DNA of 64,000 nucleotides from positions 186,001 to 250,000 of the forward strand of contig NZ_JBIQOI010000004.1 in NCBI RefSeq assembly GCF_044197065.1. Reading direction: 5' to 3'. Source of the DNA: Kluyvera ascorbata_C (GTDB taxonomy: Bacteria > Pseudomonadota > Gammaproteobacteria > Enterobacterales > Enterobacteriaceae). Shown piece by piece: positions 1 to 8,729 of the stretch. Within the stretch, counting starts at the first letter, position 1. Each line of letters opens with the position of its first letter. The translations under genes were made by a program, and so were the position numbers. The notes under the pieces were generated by a model. It was not told where the DNA came from and did not search any database. It saw only the letters and a program-made list of their open reading frames with translations.

Positions 1-167
1 GCGCGGATGCCTGGGCGCTGGCGAACCACTTTGCGCAGATGCGCGGCGTGCCTGGCTTCGAGCTGAACGGCAACACCGGCGATCTGAGCGCGACACCAGA
101 CTGCGTGATTAACAGGAAGTTATCATGGCTCAAATACCAGCAAGGGCAGATAGTCCCCGCCAGTTAA
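1..167 (+). CDS. lpoA: LpoA, C-terminal end (partial)
   Basis: This is the last part of the outer-membrane lipoprotein that activates penicillin-binding protein PBP1A. The reading frame is already open at base 3 and ends with TAA at 165-167. The visible tail (CVINRKLSWLKYQQGQ, then IVPAS) matches what I recall of the enterobacterial LpoA C-terminus. The 5' part lies outside the window. The end overlaps the start of yraN by 43 bases in another frame, which suggests translational coupling. The call rests on the short tail plus the conserved lpoA-yraN-diaA-dolP order. Confidence 0.8.
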   Translation, partial: ADAWALANHFAQMRGVPGFELNGNTGDLSATPDCVINRKLSWLKYQQGQIVPAS

Positions 168-514
168 CGACAAAACAGGTTGGCGACGCCGCGGAACAGC
201 GTGCGCGTCGCTGGCTTGAAGGCCAGGGACTCGGCTTTATCGCCGCCAACGTGCGTGAGCGTAGCGGCGAGATTGATTTGATTATGCGAGAAGGAACGGT
301 CACGGTTTTCGTGGAAGTTCGTTACCGCGCCTCGGGCGCATTCGGCGGTGCTGCCGCCAGTGTGACCCGGAGCAAACAAAACAAACTGTTACAGACTGCC
401 CGCTTGTGGCTTGCCCGCCATAATGGGAGTTTTGATACTGTGGATTGCCGTTTCGATGTGATAGCCTTCACCGGCAATGAAATCGAATGGTTTTCAAACG
501 CTTTTAGCTCATAG
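125..514 (+). CDS. yraN: YraN, UPF0102 endonuclease-like protein
   Basis: This 129-residue protein belongs to the UPF0102/YraN family, a small predicted nuclease fold of the restriction-endonuclease type with no settled function. The family signature is visible in order: G-AAE-RA-RWLE near the N-terminus, then ERSGEIDLI (E and D of the active-site-like motif), then VFVEVRYR (E-V-K/R). The length is close to the E. coli protein (131). It starts inside the end of lpoA and is followed 16 bases later by diaA, so it is probably part of an lpoA-yraN-diaA-dolP transcript. Confidence 0.93.
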   Translation: MAQIPARADSPRQLTTKQVGDAAEQRARRWLEGQGLGFIAANVRERSGEIDLIMREGTVTVFVEVRYRASGAFGGAAASVTRSKQNKLLQTARLWLARHNGSFDTVDCRFDVIAFTGNEIEWFSNAFSS

Positions 515-530
515 AATGTAAAGGGATATC

Positions 531-1121
531 GTGCTCGAAAGAATCAAAGTGTGCTTCACCGAAAGCATTCAAACCCAAATCGCCGCGGCAGAGGCGCTCC
601 CGGACGCTATCTCCCGAGCTGCGATGACCCTGGTACAGTCGCTGCTGAACGGCAACAAAATTCTCTGTTGTGGTAACGGTTCATCCGCCGCCAACGCACA
701 GCATTTTGCTGCCTGCATGATTAATCGTTATGAAACAGAGCGTCCCGGTTTACCTGCGATTGCACTTAATTCCGATAATGTGGTCTTAACGGCAATAGCG
801 AACGATCGCCTGCATGATGAAATCTATGCCAAGCAGGTGCGCGCGCTGGGCCACGCTGGTGATGTTTTGCTGGCTATTTCAACCCGTGGTAACAGTCGCG
901 ACATCGTGAAAGCGGTAGAAGCGGCTGTCACACGTGACATGACCATCGTCGCCCTGACCGGCTATGACGGCGGCGAACTGGCGGGCCTGCTTGGGCAACA
1001 GGATGTGGAGATCCGCATTCCGTCGCACCGCAGTGCGCGTATCCAGGAGATGCACATGCTCACGGTAAACTGTCTGTGTGATTTGATTGATAACACCCTT
1101 TTCCCACACCAGGACGACTAA
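531..1121 (+). CDS. diaA: DiaA, DnaA initiator-associating protein
   Basis: DiaA binds DnaA and promotes orderly assembly of DnaA on oriC at replication initiation. The 196-residue protein is a single SIS domain. Visible motifs are LCCGNGSSAANAQHFA, the sugar-isomerase loop near residue 50, and LAISTRGNSRDIVKAVE in the middle. The start is GTG, with AAGGGAT just upstream, and the length equals that of E. coli DiaA. It lies between yraN and dolP with short spacers, as in E. coli. SIS proteins bind phosphosugars, but DiaA is known for its tetrameric DnaA-binding role. Confidence 0.96.
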   Translation: MLERIKVCFTESIQTQIAAAEALPDAISRAAMTLVQSLLNGNKILCCGNGSSAANAQHFAACMINRYETERPGLPAIALNSDNVVLTAIANDRLHDEIYAKQVRALGHAGDVLLAISTRGNSRDIVKAVEAAVTRDMTIVALTGYDGGELAGLLGQQDVEIRIPSHRSARIQEMHMLTVNCLCDLIDNTLFPHQDD

Positions 1122-1130
1122 GGAGAACAA

Positions 1131-1706
1131 ATGAAGGTAATTTCGACCCTCGCGGTCCTTATTTCCGCACTGCTGCTCCAGGGATGCATTGCAGCCGCCG
1201 TTGTTGGCACGGCTGCAGTCGGTACCAAAGCCGCAACTGACCCGCGCACGGTGGGAACTCAGGTGGATGATGGCACGCTGGAAGTTCGCGTAAACAACGC
1301 CCTGTCTAAAGATGCACAAATTAAGAAAGACGCACGGATTAACGTCACGGCCTATCAGGGCAAAGTGCTGCTGACCGGTCAGACGCCGGATCTGAGCCTC
1401 GCCACTCGGGCGAAACAGATTGCCGTGGGCGTTGATGGAGCAACCGAAGTGTATAACGAAATCCGCCAGGGGCAGCCGATTAGCCTCGGGACGTCGTCTT
1501 CGGATACCTGGATTACCACCAAAGTCCGCTCCCAACTGCTGGCGAGCGATCAGGTTAAATCCTCCAACGTGAAGGCAACGACCGAAAACGGTGAAGTGTT
1601 CCTGATGGGTCTGGTCACCGACCGTGAAGGTAAAGCCGCGGCCGATATTGCCAGCCGCGTCAGCGGCGTTAAGCGCGTAACCACCGCGTTCACCTTTATT
1701 CAGTAA
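1131..1706 (+). CDS. dolP: DolP, division/outer-membrane-linked BON lipoprotein
   Basis: DolP (formerly YraP) is an outer-membrane lipoprotein that localises to the division site and supports envelope integrity and BAM function. The 191-residue protein has a lipoprotein signal peptide with lipobox LLQGC, so the lipidated residue should be Cys19. Two BON domains follow, at roughly residues 45-110 and 125-190, each with the V-hydrophobic-G pattern (GKVLLTGQTPD and GEVFLMGLVTD). The spacer from diaA is 9 bases and holds AAGGAG. A hairpin follows the stop codon. Confidence 0.96.
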   Translation: MKVISTLAVLISALLLQGCIAAAVVGTAAVGTKAATDPRTVGTQVDDGTLEVRVNNALSKDAQIKKDARINVTAYQGKVLLTGQTPDLSLATRAKQIAVGVDGATEVYNEIRQGQPISLGTSSSDTWITTKVRSQLLASDQVKSSNVKATTENGEVFLMGLVTDREGKAAADIASRVSGVKRVTTAFTFIQ

Positions 1707-1719
1707 GTCCTTACTACCC

Positions 1720-1745
1720 GCCCGGCAGGCTCACTGCCGGGCTAT
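1720..1745. terminator. Hairpin between dolP and yraR
   Basis: A perfect 9-bp stem (GCCCGGCAG/CTGCCGGGC, five-base loop) lies between the convergent dolP and yraR stop codons. The U-tract is weak in both directions (TATTTC on plus), so termination is likely but not strong. Confidence 0.6.
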
Positions 1746-2369
1746 TTCCCTGAGCTTACGCGACGACAGCACCGCGACCGGTGCCGTATCAGGGTGTCTG
1801 GCCTCTCTCAGTATGGCTTTCGCCACATCCAGTGATTCAATCGCCTTCCAGTTTCCCGGCAGCAGGCTAAACAGCGGTGCCAGCAGGCGCTCGTTCAGGC
1901 GCGGCGTACCGCGCTGACCAAGAAGCATTGAAGGCCGCGCGATAACCAGACGCGGCCAGCCCTGGTCTATCAGCGCCGCTTCCATTTCGCCTTTCACGCG
2001 ATTGTAGAAAAAAGGTGAGCTGGGATTGGCCCCCATTGCGCTGACCACCAGCAACTGCTGAGCGCCTAAGCGCAGGCCGGTCCGGGCGGTTTCCAACACC
2101 AGATCGTAGTCGACGTGGCTAAAAGCCGCCTTCGAGCCCGCGTCGCGTATTGTGGTGCCAAGACAGCAGAAAACGGTATCGACAGGCGACGTGACCTTCG
2201 CCAACGCCGCGCTAAGGTCGGGGTCGTGTGGGTTGGCGATACCGAAGGCGTGCTCCAGCGGATGGCGGGTAGGCGCGACGATGGATTCCACCTGCGGCTC
2301 CCGGCGAAGCAAGTTAAGTAAGTGCCCACCAACAAGGCCGGTGGCACCGGTAATAAGGACGTGGTGCAT
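1731..2369 (-). CDS. yraR: YraR, NAD(P)-binding Rossmann-fold protein
   Basis: This predicted nucleoside-diphosphate-sugar epimerase-like protein has an N-terminal Rossmann motif (LITGATGLVGGHLL). Downstream are FCCLGTT and the YNRVKGEME segment that carries the short-chain-dehydrogenase-like Y-x3-K. I chose the ATG at 2369 (212 residues) because GGAG sits at the right distance and E. coli YraR begins at the same place; upstream in-frame ATGs would add eight residues. It is convergent with dolP. The substrate is unknown. In E. coli yhbO follows at this side; here it does not. Confidence 0.88.
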   Translation of the reverse strand: MHHVLITGATGLVGGHLLNLLRREPQVESIVAPTRHPLEHAFGIANPHDPDLSAALAKVTSPVDTVFCCLGTTIRDAGSKAAFSHVDYDLVLETARTGLRLGAQQLLVVSAMGANPSSPFFYNRVKGEMEAALIDQGWPRLVIARPSMLLGQRGTPRLNERLLAPLFSLLPGNWKAIESLDVAKAILREARHPDTAPVAVLSSRKLREIARQ

Positions 2370-2401
2370 GAGGGTCTCCGTATTATGGTTCACCGCTTGT
2401 C

Positions 2402-2489
2402 GTTTGTAGGCCTGATAAGCGCAGCGCCATCAGGCAATACGGCGCACATTGCCGGATGGCGGCGTAACCGCCTTATCCGGCCTACAAAC
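2402..2489. repeat. REP/BIME palindrome pair overlapping the cusA stop
   Basis: Two inverted REP units (GTAGGCCTGATAAGCG type on the left, GCCGGATGGCGGCG type on the right) are bounded by GTTTGTAGGCC and its inverse. The right edge supplies the last codons and the TAG stop of cusA. Confidence 0.85.
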
Positions 2490-5400
2490 TACGCCTGTGC
2501 CGATACAACCATATCAATTTATAGGCCGCCGGAATGATAAACAACGACAGCAGCGGCGCGGTGATCATGCCACCAATCATCGGCGCAGCAATGCGGCTCA
2601 TCACTTCGGAACCAGCCCCGGTTCCCCATAGTATGGGCAATAGCCCGGCAATAATCACGGCCACCGTCATCGCTTTGGGCCGCACGCGCAGCACCGCCCC
2701 GTGATATAGCGCTTCGTCCAGCGCCTGTGGGCTAAAGGTATCGGCGTTTTTCAGCCGCGGTTCGGCTTCAATGGCATGACGCAGATACATCAGCATCACC
2801 ACGCCAAACTCGGCTGCCACCCCCGCCAGAGCGATAAACCCGGTGCCCGTCGCTACCGACATATGGAACCCCTGCCAGTAGAGGAACCAGATGCCGCCGA
2901 CCAGCGCAAACGGCAGGCTCATCAGGATCAGCAGCGCTTCATCCACCCGACGGAAGGCCAGATAGAGCAGGATGAAGATAATCATCACCGTCATCGGCAC
3001 CATCAGCTTGAGCTTCTTATTGGCATGCTCCAGCAGTTCAAACTGCCCGGAAAACGCCACGCTGGTGCCCGGCTTCAGCGTTACGCTGCGGCTAATCGCC
3101 GTTTGCAGGTCATGCACAACGGAGACCATATCGCGGTCGCGGGCATCGATGTAAATCCAGCTCGCCGGGCGCGCGTTCTCGGTTTTCAGCATCGTCGGGC
3201 CAGAAACCACCTTCACCTCCGCGACGTCGCCAAGGGTGATTTGCTGCTTCCCTGGCGTGAGGATCGGCAACTGACGCAGCGCCGTCGGGCCATCGCGGAA
3301 GCCCTGCGGATAGCGAATATTGATAGGGTAGCGTGCCACGCCCTCTACCGTTTCCCCCACCGTCGCGCCACCAATAGCCGACGAGACAAACAGCTGCACA
3401 TCGCCCACCGTCATGCCGTAACGCGCGGCTTTCTCGCGGTTGATATCAACGTCGATATAACGCCCGCCTTCCAGCCGCTCGGCCAGCGCGGAGACCACGC
3501 CTGGCACAGTTTTGGCCACCGTTTCAATACGCTGGGCGGCGTCATCAATATCCGCCAGCGACGTACCGGAGACCTTGATACCAATCGGGCTCTTAATCCC
3601 GGTGGAGAGCATATCAATACGGTTACGGATCGGCGGCACCCATAGGTTCGCCAGCCCCGGAAGCCGCACGGTGGCGTCCAGCTCGTCGATAATTTTGTCG
3701 AGCGTCATTCCCGGCCGCCACTGATCCTGCGGCCTGAGCTGAATAGTGGTTTCAATCATCTCCAGCGGCGCAGAGTCAGTGGCGGTTTCCGCTTTCCCCG
3801 ATTTTCCGAACACCGACGCCACTTCCGGCACCGTCTTAATCAGCTTATCGGTCTGCTGGAGCAGCACCGCCGCCTGCCCTGGTGAAATCCCCGGCAACGT
3901 CGACGGCATATACAGCAGGTCGCCTTCGTTAATTTTCGGCAGAAACTCGCCGCCGACTTTACTGAGCGGCCACACGACGGTGAAGATAGACAGCAGCGCC
4001 ACCAGCAAGGTGAGCTTCGGCCATTTCAGCACCTTAAGCAGCAGCGGGTGGTAAATCGCCATCAGGAAGCGGTTCAACGGGTTGCGCGATTCCGCCGGGA
4101 TCTTACCTTTGATCCAAAAGCCCATCAGGATAGGGATCACCACGATTGCCAGCGCCGCCGCCCCGGCCATGGCATAGGTTTTGGTGAACGCCAGCGGGCC
4201 AAACAGACGCCCTTCCTGGCCTTCAAGGGTGAAGATCGGGATAAACGACAGCGTGATAATCAGCAGGCTGATAAACAGCGCGGGCCCCACTTCAACCGCC
4301 GCGTCGGTAATCTCTTTCCAGCGAGTGGCGTTATCCATCGGCTCGTCAGGATGTGCCTCCTGCCAGTGCTCCAGCCGCTTGTGGGCGTTTTCGATCATCA
4401 CGATCGCCGCGTCCACCATTGCGCCGACGGCAATCGCAATCCCGCCCAGCGACATGATGTTGGCGTTCAGCCCCTGGAAATGCATCACGATAAAAGCAAT
4501 GCACAGCCCCAGCGGCAGCGAAACGATCGCCACCAGCGCCGAGCGCACGTGCCAGAGGAACAGCGCGCAGACCACCGCCACCACGATAAACTCTTCAATC
4601 AGCTTGGAGCGCAGGTTGTCGATGGCCCGGTCAATCAGCTGGCTGCGGTCGTAGGTGGTCACCACCTCAACCCCTTCCGGCAGGCTTTTTTGCAGCGAGG
4701 CGAGCTTCTCTTTCACCGCCGAAATCACTTCACGGGCGTTCTTGCCGGAACGCAGCAGCACCACGCCGCCCGCCACTTCGCCCTCGCCGTTCAGTTCAGC
4801 GATGCCGCGGCGCATTTCCGGGCCCACCTGCACCCGCGCCACGTCCTTCAGATAGACCGGCACGCCGTTCGCTTCTGCTTTCAGGACGATATGGTTAAAG
4901 TCCTCCAGGCTTTTCAAATAGCCAGTGGCGCGTACCATATATTCCGCTTCGGCCATCTCCACCGATGAACCACCCGCCTCCTGATTCGAGGTGGTCAGCG
5001 CCTGCTTCACGTCGCTAAGACTGATGCCGTACTGGGTGAGCTTCATCGGGTCGACCTGCACCTGATACTGCTTCACCACGCCGCCGACGGAAGCCACTTC
5101 CGCCACGTTGGGGATGGTTTTCAGCTCATATTTCAGGAACCAGTCCTGGAGTGAGCGCAGTTCGGCAAGGTCGTGCTTGCCGCTTTTGTCCACCAGCGCA
5201 TATTCAAAGATCCAGCCCACGCCGGTAGCGTCCGGGCCAATCTCGGAGCTCACGCCCTGCGGCAGCTTGCCCTGCACCTGGTTGAGGTACTCCAGCACGC
5301 GCGAGCGCGCCCAGTAGAGGTCGGTTCCGTCCTCAAAAATCACGTATACATAGGAGTCACCAAACTGCGAGAAGCCGCGCACCGTTTTCGCGCCCGGCAC

Positions 5401-5625
5401 CGACAGCATGGTGGTGGTGAGCGGATAGGTCACCTGATTCTCGACAATCTGCGGCGCCTGTCCCGGGTAGCTGGTTTTGACGATCACCTGTACGTCAGAG
5501 AGGTCCGGCAGGGCATCCACCGGCGTATTGACGATGGTCCAGCCGCCCCAGAGGCTCAAGAACAGCACGCCCATCATCACCAGAAAACGGTTGGCGACCG
5601 AGCGCCGGATAATCCATTCAATCAT
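2482..5625 (-). CDS. cusA: CusA, copper/silver RND efflux pump
   Basis: CusA is the inner-membrane proton-driven pump of the CusCBA complex, which exports Cu(I) and Ag(I). The protein has 1047 residues, the normal family length, with the two-repeat RND layout of twelve membrane segments and large periplasmic loops. The three metal-binding methionine motifs are present near residues 573, 623 and 672 (LLYMPST, PLEMIETT, RIDMLSTG). The transmembrane relay motif GAMVDAAIVMIENAHKR is also visible. I start at ATG 5625, which has AAGGAGA upstream; the 28 extra upstream codons overlap cusB and are not real. The last two residues and the stop come from a REP element. Confidence 0.97.
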   Translation of the reverse strand: MIEWIIRRSVANRFLVMMGVLFLSLWGGWTIVNTPVDALPDLSDVQVIVKTSYPGQAPQIVENQVTYPLTTTMLSVPGAKTVRGFSQFGDSYVYVIFEDGTDLYWARSRVLEYLNQVQGKLPQGVSSEIGPDATGVGWIFEYALVDKSGKHDLAELRSLQDWFLKYELKTIPNVAEVASVGGVVKQYQVQVDPMKLTQYGISLSDVKQALTTSNQEAGGSSVEMAEAEYMVRATGYLKSLEDFNHIVLKAEANGVPVYLKDVARVQVGPEMRRGIAELNGEGEVAGGVVLLRSGKNAREVISAVKEKLASLQKSLPEGVEVVTTYDRSQLIDRAIDNLRSKLIEEFIVVAVVCALFLWHVRSALVAIVSLPLGLCIAFIVMHFQGLNANIMSLGGIAIAVGAMVDAAIVMIENAHKRLEHWQEAHPDEPMDNATRWKEITDAAVEVGPALFISLLIITLSFIPIFTLEGQEGRLFGPLAFTKTYAMAGAAALAIVVIPILMGFWIKGKIPAESRNPLNRFLMAIYHPLLLKVLKWPKLTLLVALLSIFTVVWPLSKVGGEFLPKINEGDLLYMPSTLPGISPGQAAVLLQQTDKLIKTVPEVASVFGKSGKAETATDSAPLEMIETTIQLRPQDQWRPGMTLDKIIDELDATVRLPGLANLWVPPIRNRIDMLSTGIKSPIGIKVSGTSLADIDDAAQRIETVAKTVPGVVSALAERLEGGRYIDVDINREKAARYGMTVGDVQLFVSSAIGGATVGETVEGVARYPINIRYPQGFRDGPTALRQLPILTPGKQQITLGDVAEVKVVSGPTMLKTENARPASWIYIDARDRDMVSVVHDLQTAISRSVTLKPGTSVAFSGQFELLEHANKKLKLMVPMTVMIIFILLYLAFRRVDEALLILMSLPFALVGGIWFLYWQGFHMSVATGTGFIALAGVAAEFGVVMLMYLRHAIEAEPRLKNADTFSPQALDEALYHGAVLRVRPKAMTVAVIIAGLLPILWGTGAGSEVMSRIAAPMIGGMITAPLLSLFIIPAAYKLIWLYRHRRSL

Positions 5626-5635
5626 CACCGTCTCC

Positions 5636-6871
5636 TTAATGCCCGGCGTGGGCGTCAGCGGTATGCCGCATTCTGTCCAGCGCGCCGCTGATATTGGCTT
5701 CCGAATCAATCAGGAACAGGCCGTTCAGCACCACCGATTCTCCCTCCGACAGCCCCGCGCCAATGCCGGTCTGATGCTGAGATTCATGCAGCACCTGGAT
5801 TTTTTTCGGCACGAACTCGCCGTTGCTCGCCACCGTAATCACCCGCTGCTCATCGCCGGTATCAATCACCGCCTGGGACGGAATCAACAGCATCTCCTCG
5901 CTTTGCGCGTTCAGCTTCAGGTAGGCATTCATCCCCGGCTTCAGGAGCTCATCCGGGTTGTTGACCTGCAGGCGCACCTGCAACGTGCGCGTGGTCTGAT
6001 CGACGCTCGGCAAAATAGACCATTTCTGGATCGGGAAGGTTTTATCCGGGTAAGCCGGGATAGACACCGTAAACTGCGTGGTGTCTTTGAGTAGCCAGGC
6101 GATCGACTCCGGCACGGCGGCGGTGATCCACACCGGGTCCATGCCCTGAATCTGCGCCACCACGCTGTCCTTGGCGATGTTCATACCGCTTTTCAGGCTA
6201 AACGCCGTCAGCACGCCGTCGATAGGCGCGGTGAGGATAAAGCGCGTCTGTACGCGGCGCGTGCTGCGCATCCGTTGGATATCCGCCTCCGGCATACCCG
6301 CCAGACGCAGACGTTCCAGCACGCCATCTAACTGGCTTGCCGTGCCGCCTGAGTTCGCCAGCAGCAGGTATTCACTCTGCGCTTCCACCCACGAAGGAAT
6401 GGTCACCTCAACCAGCGGCGCACCTTTACGCACTTTATCGCCCACCGTCAGCGGAGAGACCTTTTCGATAAACCCTTCGGCGCGCGCCTGAACAATCACA
6501 AACTGGTACTCGTTGTAGCTGACGTTCGCGGGAAGGGTCTGGCCGTAGTTAAGGCGGCCCTTGCTGACTTTCTCCGTACGCAGCCCCAGGTTGTGCACCT
6601 GAGTCGGGTCGATACGGACGCCGCTCGACTGCGCATCCCCGCCCTCGTCGGCGTATTTCGCCACCAGGTCCATATCCATAAACGGCGATTTACCCGGTTT
6701 ATCGAAGCGCACGTCGGGCTTCATCGGATCGTACCAGTACAGCACCTTACGCTCGGCCGTTTGAGATTCAGCCTGGGCGCTCGGTGCAATAAAGCGGCTT
6801 ATGGTGGCCGTCGCCAACCCGCCGATAATCAGGCTACAGGCAATAACGGCGGTATATTTTAAGGTAGCCAT
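5636..6871 (-). CDS. cusB: CusB, periplasmic adaptor of the Cus efflux system
   Basis: CusB is the membrane-fusion protein that links CusA to CusC and receives metal from CusF. The 411-residue protein (E. coli 407) has an N-terminal membrane anchor or signal segment, the heavy-metal-binding motif LYWYDPMKP, and the conserved methionines 50, 65 and 67 (PFMDMDL). A barrel-sandwich/alpha-hairpin region follows at about residues 115-240, then a beta-barrel and membrane-proximal domain. Its ATG overlaps the cusF stop by one base (TGATG), and cusA starts 10 bases after its stop, so the genes are translationally linked. Confidence 0.97.
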   Translation of the reverse strand: MATLKYTAVIACSLIIGGLATATISRFIAPSAQAESQTAERKVLYWYDPMKPDVRFDKPGKSPFMDMDLVAKYADEGGDAQSSGVRIDPTQVHNLGLRTEKVSKGRLNYGQTLPANVSYNEYQFVIVQARAEGFIEKVSPLTVGDKVRKGAPLVEVTIPSWVEAQSEYLLLANSGGTASQLDGVLERLRLAGMPEADIQRMRSTRRVQTRFILTAPIDGVLTAFSLKSGMNIAKDSVVAQIQGMDPVWITAAVPESIAWLLKDTTQFTVSIPAYPDKTFPIQKWSILPSVDQTTRTLQVRLQVNNPDELLKPGMNAYLKLNAQSEEMLLIPSQAVIDTGDEQRVITVASNGEFVPKKIQVLHESQHQTGIGAGLSEGESVVLNGLFLIDSEANISGALDRMRHTADAHAGH

Positions 6872-7215
6872 CAGATTGACTTAATATCCTGAAGCAGCGA
6901 GAGGTTCCCCTGCTGAATGAAGGAGAAATTCACGTGGCTGCCCTCTTTCAACTGATTAATAGCGTCGGTGGGTGCGCTGTAGGTAAAGCGCATGGTCATT
7001 GCCGGCCAGCCAATGGCGGGAATTGCCTCATGGGCGATAGTGATTTTTTTCGCCGCTTTATCCACGGACTGCACCACGCCGGTTCCCTGAATAACCGCCT
7101 GCTCGGCGTTCATCTCCATCATCTGTCCATGTCCGTCATGCTGCATTTCGGCGGCCTGAACGCTCAACGTCATCGCCATCAACATTCCGCCAACCAGCAT
7201 CGTTACATTACGCAT
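6871..7215 (-). CDS. cusF: CusF, periplasmic Cu(I)/Ag(I) chaperone
   Basis: CusF is a small periplasmic metallochaperone that hands Cu(I) or Ag(I) to CusB. The 114-residue precursor has a signal peptide ending near VQA-AE, a His/Met-rich mature N-terminus, and an OB-fold domain. The family metal site is visible as H in IAHEAIP followed by W and two Met in GWPAMTMRF (the tryptophan caps the metal). The start at 7215 has CAGGAG upstream. It lies 24 bases after cusC and overlaps cusB by one base. Confidence 0.96.
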   Translation of the reverse strand: MRNVTMLVGGMLMAMTLSVQAAEMQHDGHGQMMEMNAEQAVIQGTGVVQSVDKAAKKITIAHEAIPAIGWPAMTMRFTYSAPTDAINQLKEGSHVNFSFIQQGNLSLLQDIKSI

Positions 7216-7239
7216 ATCGAGAATCTCCTGAATAAAGGG

Positions 7240-8625
7240 TTACGCTTTCCAGCCGCCACCCAGTGCGGTGAATAAATTAATTTCGTTAACCTGTTGGGAA
7301 TAAAGTAAGTCGAGGATCGCCTGCTGCGTGGTGAAGATAGAGCGCTCGGCGTCGAGCACTTCGATATAGCTCACCGCGCCGCTGGCATATAATCCGCGGG
7401 CGCGCTGGAGGGTAATTTGCAGCGAGGTTAAATAACGCTGCTGCGCCACCAGTTGGTCTGCAATGCTTTCGCGCAGCGACAACGCATCCGCCACCGCTTT
7501 AAAGGCGGCCTGAATTTTTTGCTCGTAGTTCACCACCGCCTGACGCTGCTTGACGTTGGCGAGCGCCAGGTTGGCCTCGTTACGCCCGGCGTTAAAGATA
7601 GGCAGCTCCACCTTTGGCACGAAGTTCCACATGCCGCTGGCCGCGTTGAACAGGCTGGAGAGCGATGAACTGCTGCTCGAGATGCCGCTGGTTAACGTTA
7701 TCGATGGGAAGAAGGCCGCGCGGGCCACGCCGATATTGGCATCCGCGGCGCGTAGCTGATGCTCGGCCTCCATGATATCCGGGCGCTGTAGCAGAATGGT
7801 CGACGGCAGGTTGGCCGGTAGCGGCACGGGTTTAACCGCTGCGATATTCTGCGCCCCGTTGTCGAGCGATGTGTTGTAGGTTCCCAGCAGCTGTTGCAAC
7901 GCATGATTGGCCTGCGCCAGTTCACCTTCCCGCTGGGCGATATCGGCGCGGGTGCTTTCAATCACCCCACGCGCCTGCTCCAGCGCCAGTACGTTGGTGC
8001 TGCCGGTGACCAGCTGTTGCTCCACAAACGCATAGGACTGCTGGTAGTTGCTTAGCGTCTCTTTGGCGATCGCCAGTTGTGCGGCTAGCCGCTGCTGGTT
8101 GAAGTATCCCTGCGAGACGTTGGTCACCACCACAATCTGTGCCGCACGCTGAGCGGCCTGGCTGGCGAAGAAGTTCTGCCTGTCCGCCTCGCTCATGTTT
8201 TTCAGCTTGCCAAAAAAGTCGAGTTCAAAGCTCAGATTCAGGCCCGCGTTATAACTTTTGGTGGTGCCGTTTTTTCCCTGTAGGTCGCCTTCAAAGCTGC
8301 CGCCCATCGAACCATCAAGCTGCGGGTAGCGCCCGGCATCGGTCACGTTGAACTGCGCACGCGCGGCTTCAACGTTCAGTACCGCCATGCGCAGGTCACG
8401 GTTATTGTGCAGGGCGACGTCAATCAGACGCTTCGCCTGAGGATCAACAAAGAAGGTTTGCCAGCCGGTCTCCTGCCACTGGCCGCCGGTTGGCACCAGC
8501 GTACCCTTCGCGAGTGAAAACTGCTGCGGCACCACGTTTTCCGGCGGCTGATAGTCCGGCGCCAGCGAGGTGCATCCAGCCAGAATGAACGCCATCACCA
8601 GCGTCAGTTGTTTTACTTTAAACAT
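7240..8625 (-). CDS. cusC: CusC, outer-membrane channel of the Cus efflux system
   Basis: CusC is the TolC-like outer-membrane factor that completes the CusCBA tripartite pump. The 461-residue protein has a lipoprotein signal with lipobox ILAGC, lipid attachment at Cys18, and two OEP domain repeats rich in alanine and glutamine. Conserved TolC-family segments include RPDIMEAEHQLRAA and the C-terminal YIEVLDAERS. It is the first gene of cusCFBA. The CusR-like palindrome at 8707-8729 lies about 80-105 bases upstream of its ATG. Confidence 0.96.
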   Translation of the reverse strand: MFKVKQLTLVMAFILAGCTSLAPDYQPPENVVPQQFSLAKGTLVPTGGQWQETGWQTFFVDPQAKRLIDVALHNNRDLRMAVLNVEAARAQFNVTDAGRYPQLDGSMGGSFEGDLQGKNGTTKSYNAGLNLSFELDFFGKLKNMSEADRQNFFASQAAQRAAQIVVVTNVSQGYFNQQRLAAQLAIAKETLSNYQQSYAFVEQQLVTGSTNVLALEQARGVIESTRADIAQREGELAQANHALQQLLGTYNTSLDNGAQNIAAVKPVPLPANLPSTILLQRPDIMEAEHQLRAADANIGVARAAFFPSITLTSGISSSSSSLSSLFNAASGMWNFVPKVELPIFNAGRNEANLALANVKQRQAVVNYEQKIQAAFKAVADALSLRESIADQLVAQQRYLTSLQITLQRARGLYASGAVSYIEVLDAERSIFTTQQAILDLLYSQQVNEINLFTALGGGWKA

Positions 8626-8706
8626 GTCACGTCCTGTTCAGCCGAATCAAAAGAGGCTGGCTATGCGGTTACTTTACGGAGGTGACTCTGTTTGCAACGT
8701 GACGGG

Positions 8707-8729
8707 TTAATGACAAAGCTGTCATTTAA
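8707..8729. promoter_or_regulatory. CusR-type operator upstream of cusC
   Basis: An inverted repeat with AATGACA/TGTCATT arms and centre AAGC, flanked by TTA/TAA, lies between cusC and the solute-binding gene. It matches the known CusR box pattern AAATGACA-N4-TGTCATTT of E. coli with one arm position changed. It should drive copper/silver induction of cusCFBA. Confidence 0.8.
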
